Source of the DNA: Comamonadaceae bacterium OS-1
Lineage (GTDB): Bacteria; Pseudomonadota; Gammaproteobacteria; Burkholderiales; Burkholderiaceae_C
Length of the DNA: 64,000 nt
NCBI GenBank assembly: GCA_027923965.1
Contig: AP026969.1
Span: 2,728,001 to 2,792,000 of the forward strand
Reading direction: 5' to 3'
In this document: piece after piece, positions 41,798 to 49,792 of the stretch
Layout: each line of letters opens with the position of its first letter
How positions within the stretch are numbered: position 1 is the stretch's first letter
Program-made: the position numbers and the translations under genes
The notes under the pieces: model-generated
Database searches by the model: none
The model's input: the letters and a program-made list of their open reading frames with translations, nothing else
What the model was told of the DNA's origin: nothing

Positions 41798-42916
41798 ATG
41801 CCATCCCTGCACGCCAACATCCTGACCCCCAGCGGCTTCGTCACCGGGGACATCGCCTTCAGCCCCGAAGGCCGCATTGCCTTTATTACCGGCAGCCCGG
41901 TCCCCACCGCCAGCGTGCGCGATGCGGGCCTGCCGCTGGTGCTGCCCGGCTTCATCGACCTGCATGTGCACGGCGGCGCGGGCCACGACATCATGGAAGG
42001 CGGCGATGCCGTGCTGCACGTGACCCGACTGCACGCCCGACACGGCACCACGTCGCTGCTGGCCACCACCATGACCGCGCCCATGGCCGACCTGGAAGCC
42101 GCGTTCAGCGCACTCGGTGCCGTGTGCCAGCAGCGCCCGGCGGGGGCGGCCCGCGTCATGGGCGTGCACCTGGAGGGCCCGTACATCAGCGAAGCCAAGC
42201 TGGGCGCGCAGCCGCCGTTCGCCCGGCCCGTGAGCCATGCGGAAATCCACCAGCTGCACGCCCTGGCACCCATCCGCCTGATCACCCTGGCCCCCGAGGT
42301 GGGCGGCAACCTGGACATGATCGCCAAGCTGTGTGCCGACGGCTACAAGGTGCAACTCGGCCACACCACCGGGAGCTACGAGGACGGCGTGGCCGCGCTG
42401 CAGCAGGGGGCCACCGGCTTCACCCATTTGTTCAACGCCATGTCGGCCCTGCACCACCGCGAGCCGGGCATGGTGGGCGCGGCGCTGGCGCATGCCCGCT
42501 TTGCCGAGATCATTCCCGACCTGCTGCACGTGCACCCCGGTGCCATCCGCGCCGCGCTGCGGGCCATTCCCTGCCTGTACTGCGTGACCGATTCCACCTC
42601 GGCCGCGGGCATGCCCGACGGTGAATACACGCTGGGCCGCCACAAGGTGTTCAAGTGCCTGGGCGGCGTACGGCTGGAAGACGGCACCCTGGCCGGATCC
42701 TCGCTGGCCATGGACCAGGCCCTGCGCAACCTGGTGGACAGCGTGGGCCTGGACCTGGCGGACGCGTCCCACCGCGTCTCGCGCTTTGCCGCCGAACACC
42801 TGGGCCTGACCGACCGGGGCCAATTGGTGGCCGGTGCCTGGGCCGATGTGGTGGTGCTGGACCGCGACCTGGCTTTGCAGGCGGTCTACGTGGAAGGCGA
42901 AGCCATTCCTCTTTAG
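41798..42916 (+). CDS. nagA: N-acetylglucosamine-6-phosphate deacetylase
   Basis: 372 residues of the amidohydrolase fold. It removes the acetyl group from GlcNAc-6-phosphate. Metal and substrate motifs: LPGFIDLHVHGGAGHDIMEG, VMGVHLEGPYIS (catalytic-site Glu region), QLGHTTGSYEDG, TGFTHLFNAMSALHHREPG and YCVTDSTSAAGMPDG with the catalytic Asp. The ATG at 41798 begins MPSLHANILTPSG. It lies at the edge of the amino-sugar region and ends with a 4-bp overlap with the convergent histidine-kinase gene. The kinase, transporter and deaminase genes downstream complete its pathway. Confidence 0.96.
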   Translation: MPSLHANILTPSGFVTGDIAFSPEGRIAFITGSPVPTASVRDAGLPLVLPGFIDLHVHGGAGHDIMEGGDAVLHVTRLHARHGTTSLLATTMTAPMADLEAAFSALGAVCQQRPAGAARVMGVHLEGPYISEAKLGAQPPFARPVSHAEIHQLHALAPIRLITLAPEVGGNLDMIAKLCADGYKVQLGHTTGSYEDGVAALQQGATGFTHLFNAMSALHHREPGMVGAALAHARFAEIIPDLLHVHPGAIRAALRAIPCLYCVTDSTSAAGMPDGEYTLGRHKVFKCLGGVRLEDGTLAGSSLAMDQALRNLVDSVGLDLADASHRVSRFAAEHLGLTDRGQLVAGAWADVVVLDRDLALQAVYVEGEAIPL

Positions 42917-44373
42917 TCTGATGCCTGTGCAATGGCGGGCAGCAGCACCGTCACCACCAGCCCGCATTCCGCGTGGTTGTGCAGCCGGATTTCGCCGCCA
43001 TGCGCCTGGAGAATATTGCGGGCAATGCCCAGGCCCAGGCCGGTGCCGGTGCGGTTGTTCTGCTGGCCGTGGCCCAGGCGCACATGGGGCTCGAACGCCG
43101 CCGACATGGAGGCCTGCGCAATGCCGGGGCCGAAGTCGCGCACCTCTACCACCGCCAGCGCCCCCCGGTGGCCCAGGCGCAACTGCACCCGTTCGCCGTA
43201 CAGCACGGCGTTGTCCAGCAGGTTGCTCAGGGCCCGCTCCAGCGCCAGCGGCTTGCCCTGCACGCTCACCGGTTCGGACACAAATTCGATGCTGGCGTTG
43301 GGGTGGATGGGCCGTTTGGCCAGCCGGGCCAGCAGGGTGTCCAGGCGCACCGGGGTCAGGTTTTCGTGGATGTCGGTGTCTTTGACGCTTTGCAGCGCGG
43401 CCTTGACCATCACGTCCAGGTCGTCCAGGTCTTCGTGGAAGTCGGCTTGCAGGGCTTCGTCGTCCAGCAGCTCAGTGCGCAGCTTGAGCCGCATGATGGG
43501 GGTTTTCAGGCCGTGGGAGATACCCAGAAACAGCCGCTCGCGGTCCACCAGGTAGCGCTGGATGCGGGCCTGCATCTCGTTGAAGGCGCGGGCGGTGCGG
43601 CGCAGCTCGGCGGTGCCGGTCTCAGGCACGGGTTCGGGCGCGCTGTCGCTGCCAAAGGCGTTGGCCGCGGAGGCAATGCGGTTCAGCGGGCGGATCAGGC
43701 CGCGCACCAGCAGCACCGCCAGCAACAGCACCGTCAGCAGCGTCACCAGCTGCAACGCCACCCGGTCCAGGGTCAGCGGGTTGGCGTTGTCCAGAAAGTA
43801 CGGGTCGGGCATGGGCGCAGCCAGGTACAGCCAGCGCCCCGGCTCAAATTCGGATTGGATCACCAGCACCGGTGCGGGGCGCGGGCGCAGCAGCAAGGTG
43901 GCCTCGACCCAGGACTCGGGCAGGTCATTGACCGTGCGGCCATCATCCGACACCCGCAGGCCATCGGGCCAGGCAAAGGCCACATCGGGGGCCTGGGCCG
44001 GGTGCAGATTGGCCACCAGGTCGTCGCGCACCACGGTCACCACCGCGTCCACCAGGGCGTTACCGCCCAGCGGGGTGATGGGCACGCGCTCGCGGTTTAC
44101 GTTGACGAAAAACCGCGTGCCGCCCATGGTGCGCAGCTGCTCGATCAGAATGGGCCGATATTTGGGCGGCAGGTCGCGAAAAAAGCGCAGCGTGCCCGCC
44201 GCATTCACCGCCAGGTGGTGGGCCGCGCCCAGGGCCTCGGTGCGGGCGCTCTCGCGCAACTGGCGCGCCCACAGCAAGGTGCCCACCAGCTGCGCGCTGA
44301 CCACACCCAGCGCCATCACCAGCACGATGCGGCCCAGCAGGCTGTCGGGCAGCCAGCGCCGGAGTTTAGGCAT
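42913..44373 (-). CDS. Two-component sensor histidine kinase
   Basis: About 486 residues. Two membrane segments (LLGRIVLVMALGVVSAQLVG and LQLVTLLTVLLLAVLLVRGL) bracket a periplasmic domain of about 140 residues. HAMP follows, then a HisKA helix with the phosphoacceptor His in LGISHGLKTPIMRLKLR. The ATPase has an N-box ALSNLLDNAVLYG, DFGPGIAQA and GTGLGLGIARNILQAHGG. The H-box is SHGLKTP rather than the common SHDLRTP. The start MPKLRRW overlaps the response-regulator stop by 8 bp; an ATG 10 codons upstream is less likely. The partner genes are a response regulator and a periplasmic binding protein in the same operon. Confidence 0.92.
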   Translation of the reverse strand: MPKLRRWLPDSLLGRIVLVMALGVVSAQLVGTLLWARQLRESARTEALGAAHHLAVNAAGTLRFFRDLPPKYRPILIEQLRTMGGTRFFVNVNRERVPITPLGGNALVDAVVTVVRDDLVANLHPAQAPDVAFAWPDGLRVSDDGRTVNDLPESWVEATLLLRPRPAPVLVIQSEFEPGRWLYLAAPMPDPYFLDNANPLTLDRVALQLVTLLTVLLLAVLLVRGLIRPLNRIASAANAFGSDSAPEPVPETGTAELRRTARAFNEMQARIQRYLVDRERLFLGISHGLKTPIMRLKLRTELLDDEALQADFHEDLDDLDVMVKAALQSVKDTDIHENLTPVRLDTLLARLAKRPIHPNASIEFVSEPVSVQGKPLALERALSNLLDNAVLYGERVQLRLGHRGALAVVEVRDFGPGIAQASMSAAFEPHVRLGHGQQNNRTGTGLGLGIARNILQAHGGEIRLHNHAECGLVVTVLLPAIAQASD

Positions 44374-45082
44374 CGCTGGCCACCACGTCGGCAGAGAACA
44401 CATAACCGCTGCCGCGCACGGTCTTAATCAACACCGGCTGCTTGCCGTCGTCGCTCAGGCGCTGGCGCAGGCGGCTGACCTGCACGTCCAGCGAGCGGTC
44501 CAGCGGCCCCAGGTCGCGGCCCCGGGTTTGCTCCATCAGGCGGCCCCGGTCCAGAGTCTCGCCCGCGTGTTCGGCCAGGAAGCGCAGCAGGTTGAAGTCC
44601 ATGCTGGTCAGCACCACCAGGGCACCTGTCGCGTCCATCAGCTGGCGCTCCAGCAGGTCCATGGTGAAACCGGCAAAGCGCAGAAAGCGCACCGCCGCCG
44701 CGCCACCGCCCAGTTGCATGCGGCGGTGGATGGCCTTGATGCGGGCCAGCAGCTCGCGCGGGTTGTAGGGCTTGGCGATGTAGTCGTCGGCCCCCAGCTC
44801 CAGGCCGACGATGCGGTCGGTGTCGTCGGCGCTTGCGGTCAGCATGATGATGGGTACGGGTGACTGGCGGCGCACGGTCTGGCACAGGGTGAAGCCGTCG
44901 GTGTCGGGCAGCATCACGTCCAGGATCACCAGGCTGAGCACGTCGCGAAAGCGCTCGAACTCGGCCAGAAAGCTGGCCCCGTCGTGCGCCACGCGCACCT
45001 CGTACTGGTGCTTTTCCAGGTAGGTCTTGAGCAGGTTGCGGGTTTTTTGGTCGTCGTCAACGACCAGGATGGTGCGGTTCAT
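44366..45082 (-). CDS. OmpR-type response regulator
   Basis: 238 residues. The receiver domain begins ILVVDDDQKTRNLLKTYLEK with the acidic pair, has the phospho-acceptor Asp in LVILDVMLPDTDGF, Thr/Ser in IIMLTASAD and Lys in YIAKPYNPRELLARI. The winged-helix output domain ends VLIKTVRGSGYVFSAD, typical of OmpR/PhoB. It starts 4 bp after the binding-protein gene and its end overlaps the kinase start, so the three are cotranscribed. Direct repeats AACGTAATG in the nearby divergent promoter region (46354-46436) could be its targets. Confidence 0.95.
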   Translation of the reverse strand: MNRTILVVDDDQKTRNLLKTYLEKHQYEVRVAHDGASFLAEFERFRDVLSLVILDVMLPDTDGFTLCQTVRRQSPVPIIMLTASADDTDRIVGLELGADDYIAKPYNPRELLARIKAIHRRMQLGGGAAAVRFLRFAGFTMDLLERQLMDATGALVVLTSMDFNLLRFLAEHAGETLDRGRLMEQTRGRDLGPLDRSLDVQVSRLRQRLSDDGKQPVLIKTVRGSGYVFSADVVASDA

Positions 45083-45086
45083 AGAT

Positions 45087-46343
45087 TTACGGCGTGTTGC
45101 TGGGGGCGCGGATCACGGCGGCCAGGCGGCGCTGCGCCTCGGCGGGCTCCATGCGCGGGTCGGTCAGGTAGCGCCACAGGGTTTGGGCCACTGCGTCCTT
45201 GATGGATTCGTCGGCGGCCATGCGGTGGGCCAGGCTGGGCACGCGGGCGGTGCGCGGGTCGGCAAAGCTGGCCCAGGAGTCGCGGGCACAACTGTCCAGG
45301 CTGGCCACATCCATATCGCGCTGCACCGGCACCGACCCCTTGATGCGGTTGTAGGCCAACTGGGTGGACGCATTGAACACCAGTTCGGCCACCTTTTCCT
45401 GCGTGGCCTCGCGGTGGTGGCCGTTGGCCAGCATGGCCAGGGTGTCGATGCTGTAGAGGTGGGTGTTTTCGGTGCCGGGCAGCACCACGCAGCCAAAGTC
45501 CTTGGCCGGGCTGGCCCCCCAAGCGATCAGCTCGCCTTTGGCCCAGTCGCCCATCACCAGCATGGCGGCTTGGCCCGCCAGCAGCTCGCGGGCAGAGTCG
45601 GTCCAGGGCTTTTCGCGCGGGGGTTCGCCGTTGACGCTGCGCAACCAGCGCAGCCGGGTCAGGGCACGCTCCACCCGCGGGTCCAGCCAGGCGCTGCTCT
45701 TACGCTGCACGATCAGCTCGCGGTACAACGCCGGGCCCGCATCGCTGAGCAGCACCGCCTCGAACACGGTGGCGATCTGCCAGGGCTCGTCGCTCCAGGC
45801 CAGGGGCTGGATGCCCTGTGCAGACAGCTTGCGCACCGCCACCTCCAATTCGGCCCAGGTGGTGGGCGGCGGCAGGCCAACGCGGGCAAACAGGCGGCGG
45901 TTGTACAGCAAGGTGTTGATGCGGTGGATGCCCAGCGGCGCGGCAATCACCATGCCGTTGTAGCTGACCAGGTCCATCACGGTAGGAAACAGGGTTTGCG
46001 CCCAGCGCTGGCGGCTGGCTACGGCGTTCAGCGGCAGCACCAGGCCCACATCAGCCCATTCGGTCAGCGTCGTGCCTATGAGTTGCGCCACATCGGGCGC
46101 GTCGCCCATCAGCACCCGGCTCTTGAGCACCTTGACCGCCGCCATGCCGCCGCCGCCGGGTATGGCCGCATCACGCCACTGCACGCCGTTGGCCGCCAGG
46201 ATGGTGCTGAGCTGGTTGGCGGCCCGGCGTTCGCTGGCAGAGGTGAGCCAGTGCAGCACATCCACCGGCTGGGCGGGTGCTTGCGCCCAGCCGGGCGCCA
46301 CCAGCGCGGCCCAACCCAGTAACAAAACGGCAAGAGCTTTCAT
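45087..46343 (-). CDS. Periplasmic solute-binding protein of the two-component operon
   Basis: 418 residues of the family 1 extracellular solute-binding fold. A signal peptide (KALAVLLLGWAALVAPGWAQA) is followed by VDVLHWLTSASERRAANQL, a typical sugar-binding start, and by DAPDVAQLIGTTLTEWADVG and MLVMGDWAKGELIAWGASPA. It is first in the operon SBP-RR-HK, not attached to a permease, and is divergent from a second binding protein that heads the transporter operon. A role as periplasmic ligand receptor for the histidine kinase is the natural inference. It may also share the permease. Sequence alone does not show the ligand. Confidence 0.9.
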   Translation of the reverse strand: MKALAVLLLGWAALVAPGWAQAPAQPVDVLHWLTSASERRAANQLSTILAANGVQWRDAAIPGGGGMAAVKVLKSRVLMGDAPDVAQLIGTTLTEWADVGLVLPLNAVASRQRWAQTLFPTVMDLVSYNGMVIAAPLGIHRINTLLYNRRLFARVGLPPPTTWAELEVAVRKLSAQGIQPLAWSDEPWQIATVFEAVLLSDAGPALYRELIVQRKSSAWLDPRVERALTRLRWLRSVNGEPPREKPWTDSARELLAGQAAMLVMGDWAKGELIAWGASPAKDFGCVVLPGTENTHLYSIDTLAMLANGHHREATQEKVAELVFNASTQLAYNRIKGSVPVQRDMDVASLDSCARDSWASFADPRTARVPSLAHRMAADESIKDAVAQTLWRYLTDPRMEPAEAQRRLAAVIRAPSNTP

Positions 46344-46353
46344 TTCCTATCGA

Positions 46354-46436
46354 AATGTAATGTTATCTATCACGGGCCCATAGGCTGCCACACAGCGCGC
46401 CCACGTGCCGCCGCCGCAACGTAATGAAACGTAATG
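46354..46436. promoter_or_regulatory. AACGTAATG direct repeats, candidate response-regulator sites
   Basis: AACGTAATG occurs at 46418-46426 and 46428-46436, exactly 10 bp apart. A one-mismatch copy AATGTAATG lies at 46354-46362. Tandem 10-bp repeats fit OmpR-family dimers binding one face of DNA. They lie between the divergent binding-protein genes. Inference only. Confidence 0.5.
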
Positions 46437-46488
46437 CAGGCACCCCAGCGGCGGAATTAAATTCAACAAAATCAAACACTTAGAAGAA

Positions 46489-46515
46489 TCAAACCGCCAG
46501 ATGGTGGCAGTTTGA
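46489..46515. promoter_or_regulatory. Inverted repeat upstream of the sugar ABC operon
   Basis: Arms TCAAACCGCCA (46489-46499) and TGGCAGTTTGA (46505-46515), ten of eleven paired, with a five-base centre. It may be an operator for a dimeric repressor or an RNA hairpin at the 5' end of the transporter mRNA. Confidence 0.5.
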
Positions 46516-46604
46516 TATTACAGGTGGCACAGCATAACCTCCGGCCCATTGAAGGCCAGCACGTCCCGTTCTGGATTCAAGCCACCCCCAGGAGACCACC
46601 GTCC

Positions 46605-47852
46605 ATGCGCACCCCATTCCACCTCACGGCCACCGCCCTCGCCCTGGTTTGCAGCGGCTTTGCCCACGCAGGCAACCTCACTATTGAAAGCTGGCGGGTG
46701 GACGACAAGCCGCTGTGGGAGGACGTTTTGCTGCCCGCCTTCTACAAATCCAACCCCGGCATCACCGTCAAGTTCTTGCCCACCTCGCCGCCCGAATACG
46801 ACTCGGCCCTGAACACCCGGCTGACCGCAGGCACCGCAGGCGATCTGATCACCTGCCGCCCCTTCGATGTGTCGCTGGACCTGGCCAAAAAAGGCTACCT
46901 GGAAAAGCTCAACGGCATTCCGGGCCTGAAGAACTTCCCCGAATCGGCCCAGGTGGCCTGGCAGTCGGACGATGGCAAAAGCACCCACTGCATGCCCATG
47001 GCCTCGGTGATCCACGGCTTCTTCTACAACAAGAAGATCTTTGCCGACCTGGGCCTGGCCGTGCCAGTGACCGAAGCCGATTTCTTTACCGTGCTCGACA
47101 AGATCAAGGCCGCCGGTAAGGCCACCCCGCTGGCGCTGGGCACCGCCGACCAGTGGGAAACCAACCAGATCGTCTTCACAGGCATTGGCCCCAACCACTG
47201 GAAGGGCGAAGAAGGCCGCAAGGGCCTGATCAGCGGCAAGCAGAAGTTCACCGACCCGGCCTTCGTCAGCACCTGGGAAACCATGGCCAAGTGGGCACCC
47301 TACCTGTCCAAGGGCTACCAGGCGCAGACCTATGGCGACTCGCAGAACCTGTTTGGCGCGGGCCGCGCCGCCATCTACCCCACTGGCTCATGGGACATCT
47401 CGTACTTCGAGCAAAACAGCAAGGTCGATTTCGGTGCGTTTAAGCCCCCGGTGCAAAAAGCCGGGGACGCCTGCTACATCTCCGACCACACCGACATCGG
47501 CATGGGCATCAACAGCAAGAGCAAGAACAAAGCCGATGCGCAGACCTTCCTCAACTGGCTGGCCAGCAAGGAATTTGCCGACCTCTACACCAACAAGGCC
47601 ACCGGCTTCTTCTCGCTGTCCAGCCACGCCATCGAGGTGAAGAACCCCGTGGCCAAGGAAATGATCAGCTGGCGCGGCCAGTGCAAAAGCACCATCCGTC
47701 TGAACGCGCAAATCATGAACCGTGGCACGCCCAGCATGGAAAACGAGCTCTGGAACGTCAGCTCGCAGGTCATGAACCTGAAGATGGCCCCCAAGGATGC
47801 CGCGCAGCAAATCCAGGCCGGGTTTGCCAAGTGGTACGCCCCCGCCAAGTAA
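46605..47852 (+). CDS. Sugar ABC transporter substrate-binding protein
   Basis: About 415 residues. The signal peptide is HLTATALALVCSGFAHA, then NLTIESWRVDDKPLWEDVLL, the standard family 1 sugar-binding start. LTAGTAGDLITCRPFDVSLD and AAIYPTGSWDISYFEQNS fit carbohydrate-binding proteins. The start at 46605 (MRTPFHL) is chosen for its AGGAG site (46590-46594); an upstream ATG in frame is rejected. It is the first gene of a transporter operon followed, after a hairpin repeat, by two permeases and an ATPase. Amino-sugar neighbours suggest N-acetylglucosamine or a chito-oligosaccharide as ligand. Confidence 0.94.
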   Translation: MRTPFHLTATALALVCSGFAHAGNLTIESWRVDDKPLWEDVLLPAFYKSNPGITVKFLPTSPPEYDSALNTRLTAGTAGDLITCRPFDVSLDLAKKGYLEKLNGIPGLKNFPESAQVAWQSDDGKSTHCMPMASVIHGFFYNKKIFADLGLAVPVTEADFFTVLDKIKAAGKATPLALGTADQWETNQIVFTGIGPNHWKGEEGRKGLISGKQKFTDPAFVSTWETMAKWAPYLSKGYQAQTYGDSQNLFGAGRAAIYPTGSWDISYFEQNSKVDFGAFKPPVQKAGDACYISDHTDIGMGINSKSKNKADAQTFLNWLASKEFADLYTNKATGFFSLSSHAIEVKNPVAKEMISWRGQCKSTIRLNAQIMNRGTPSMENELWNVSSQVMNLKMAPKDAAQQIQAGFAKWYAPAK

Positions 47853-47862
47853 TTGCACACCC

Positions 47863-47950
47863 CCAGTCTGCGCGCACTGCGTGTCGCTTCGCCAACCCCC
47901 TTGCAGGGGGCGATACCTACGGCCCGGCAAAGCCGGTTCCGTGGTTTCCC
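47863..47950 (+). repeat. Second dispersed repeat family (hairpin element), copy B
   Basis: Reads GCTTCGCCAACCCCCTTGC, then AGGGGGCGATACC, then GGCCCGGCAAAGCCGGTTCC. It carries two hairpins and is about 90% like the copy at 13513-13600 over the core. It fills the gap between the binding-protein gene and the first permease gene. Confidence 0.85.
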
Positions 47951-48014
47951 TGGAGTGGTCTGGCCCGACGCGGGTTAACGCCAAAAGCCAAGCTTCAAAA
48001 TTGAGAAAGCCCCT

Positions 48015-48929
48015 ATGAAACAAGGTTTTTCCTGGCGGGTGCTGGTGTTCATCACCCCGGCCCTGCTGGTCTACGCGGTGTTCAGCGCCCTGCCGCTGCT
48101 CGACACCCTGCGCCTGGGGCTGTACAGCACCGACGAAAACGGCCTGCGCAGCTTCTCCGGCCTGGCCAATTACGCCACCATCCTGCACGACCCGCAGTGG
48201 TCGGCCAGCTTCTGGAACGCCATGCTGAACAACCTGAAGTTCTTTGGCATCCACATGCTGGTGCAAAACCCCATCGGCCTGCTGCTGGCGGCCCTGCTGT
48301 CGCTGCGCAAGGTGCGCTTTGCCACGTTCTACCGCACGGTGTTCTTTCTGCCCACGCTGCTGTCGGTGGTGATCGTGGGCTTTGTCTGGCAGCTGATTCT
48401 GTCGCCACTGTGGGGCGTGTCCGAGCGGCTGCTGGGCTGGGTGGGGCTGGAGAGCTGGTTCGCACCCTGGCTGGGGCTGGAATCGTCGGCGCTGACCACC
48501 TTGTCGCTGATGTCGGTGTGGCAATTCGTGGGCATGCCCATGATGCTGATCTACGCCGCCATGATCGCCATCCCCGAGGATGTGATCGAAGCCGCGGTGG
48601 TCGAGGGTGCCTCGCCCTGGCGCATCTTCTACGAGATCCGCCTGCCGCTGATCCTGCCCACGCTGGGCCTGGTCACCATCCTGACCTTTGTGGCCAATTT
48701 CAACGCCTTTGACCTGATCTACACCGTAAAGGGCGGGCTGGCCGGGCCCAACTACAGCACCGATATTTTGGGCACGCTGTTCTACCGCACCTTCTTTGGC
48801 TACCAGTCGCAGGTGGCCAGCCCGACCATGGGCGCGGCGGTGGCCACGCTGATGTTTCTGGTGATCCTGCTGGGCGTGGGTTTTTACTTCTTGCTGGTGC
48901 AGCGCCGCCTGCAACGCTTTGCACTGTGA
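48015..48929 (+). CDS. Sugar ABC transporter permease (UgpA/MalF-type)
   Basis: 304 residues, six predicted membrane segments beginning SWRVLVFITPALLVYAVFSA. The cytoplasmic EAA loop is visible in EAAVVEGASPWRIFYEIRLP, followed by LILPTLGLVTILTFVANFNA. It forms the membrane channel with the next permease. The ATG at 48015 is preceded by a weak ribosome site; the 162-bp gap to the binding-protein gene holds the hairpin repeat. The stop lies 4 bp before the next start. Substrate is presumably that of the binding protein. Confidence 0.95.
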   Translation: MKQGFSWRVLVFITPALLVYAVFSALPLLDTLRLGLYSTDENGLRSFSGLANYATILHDPQWSASFWNAMLNNLKFFGIHMLVQNPIGLLLAALLSLRKVRFATFYRTVFFLPTLLSVVIVGFVWQLILSPLWGVSERLLGWVGLESWFAPWLGLESSALTTLSLMSVWQFVGMPMMLIYAAMIAIPEDVIEAAVVEGASPWRIFYEIRLPLILPTLGLVTILTFVANFNAFDLIYTVKGGLAGPNYSTDILGTLFYRTFFGYQSQVASPTMGAAVATLMFLVILLGVGFYFLLVQRRLQRFAL

Positions 48930-48933
48930 GCTG

Positions 48934-49779
48934 ATGATGGCCCAACCTCTTTCCAAAATCACCCCCAGCCGCGTGTTTGTGCACGCCACCCTGCTGGGCT
49001 ACCTGCTGCTGGCGATGGCACCCATCCTGCTGGTGTTCATGAACTCGTTCAAGGAGCGCACCGCCATTTTTGACGACCCGCTGGCCTGGCCCACGCCCGA
49101 GACCTTTTCGCTGGTGGGCTACCACAAGGTGCTGGGCCGCTCCGAGGTGTGGCTGTACTTTGGCAACAGCTTCACCGTGACGGTGGCCTCGCTGTTTTTC
49201 ATTCTGCTGTTTGGCGCGATGGCGGCCTGGGCGCTCACCGAGTACAAGTTCCAGGGCAGCCGCTGGCTCAAGCTGTTCTTTGCCTTCGGCATCATGGTGC
49301 CGATCCGGCTGGGCACGGTGTCGATTCTGCAAACCATGGTCAGCCTGGGGCTGGTCAACACCCTGACCGCCCTGGTGCTGGTGTACGTGGCCCAGGGCCT
49401 GCCGCTGGCCATCATGATCCTGTCCGAGTTCATGGGCCAGGTGCCCAGCGAGCTGAAAGACGCGGCGCGCTGCGACGGTATCGACGAGTTCCGCATCTTC
49501 TTCCAGGTGGTGGTGCCGCTGATCCGCCCGGCCATTGCCACGGTGGCCGTGTTCACCATGGTGCCGATCTGGAACGACCTGTGGTTTCCGCTGATCCTGG
49601 CACCGTCGGAAAAAACCCAGACGATCACCTTGGGCATCCAGCAGTTTGTGGGCCAGTACGCCACCGACTGGAACGCCGTGCTCGCCGCCCTGGCCTTGGC
49701 CATCATCCCCGTGGTCGTGCTGTACGCCCTGTTTTCACGCCAACTGATCCGCGGCATCACCGCCGGTGCAGTCAAGTAA
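48934..49779 (+). CDS. Sugar ABC transporter permease (UgpE/MalG-type)
   Basis: About 281 residues with six membrane segments: VHATLLGYLLLAMAPILLVF at the N-terminus and VLAALALAIIPVVVLYALFS near the end. The EAA motif is in SELKDAARCDGIDEFRIFFQ, then VVVPLIRPAIATVAVFTMVP. The paired ATG ATG at 48934/48937 follows the first permease stop by 4 bp. It ends with RQLIRGITAGAVK, typical of MalG-like proteins. It pairs with the upstream permease and the downstream ATPase. Confidence 0.94.
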   Translation: MMAQPLSKITPSRVFVHATLLGYLLLAMAPILLVFMNSFKERTAIFDDPLAWPTPETFSLVGYHKVLGRSEVWLYFGNSFTVTVASLFFILLFGAMAAWALTEYKFQGSRWLKLFFAFGIMVPIRLGTVSILQTMVSLGLVNTLTALVLVYVAQGLPLAIMILSEFMGQVPSELKDAARCDGIDEFRIFFQVVVPLIRPAIATVAVFTMVPIWNDLWFPLILAPSEKTQTITLGIQQFVGQYATDWNAVLAALALAIIPVVVLYALFSRQLIRGITAGAVK

Positions 49780-49792
49780 CTAGTCAAAAATC

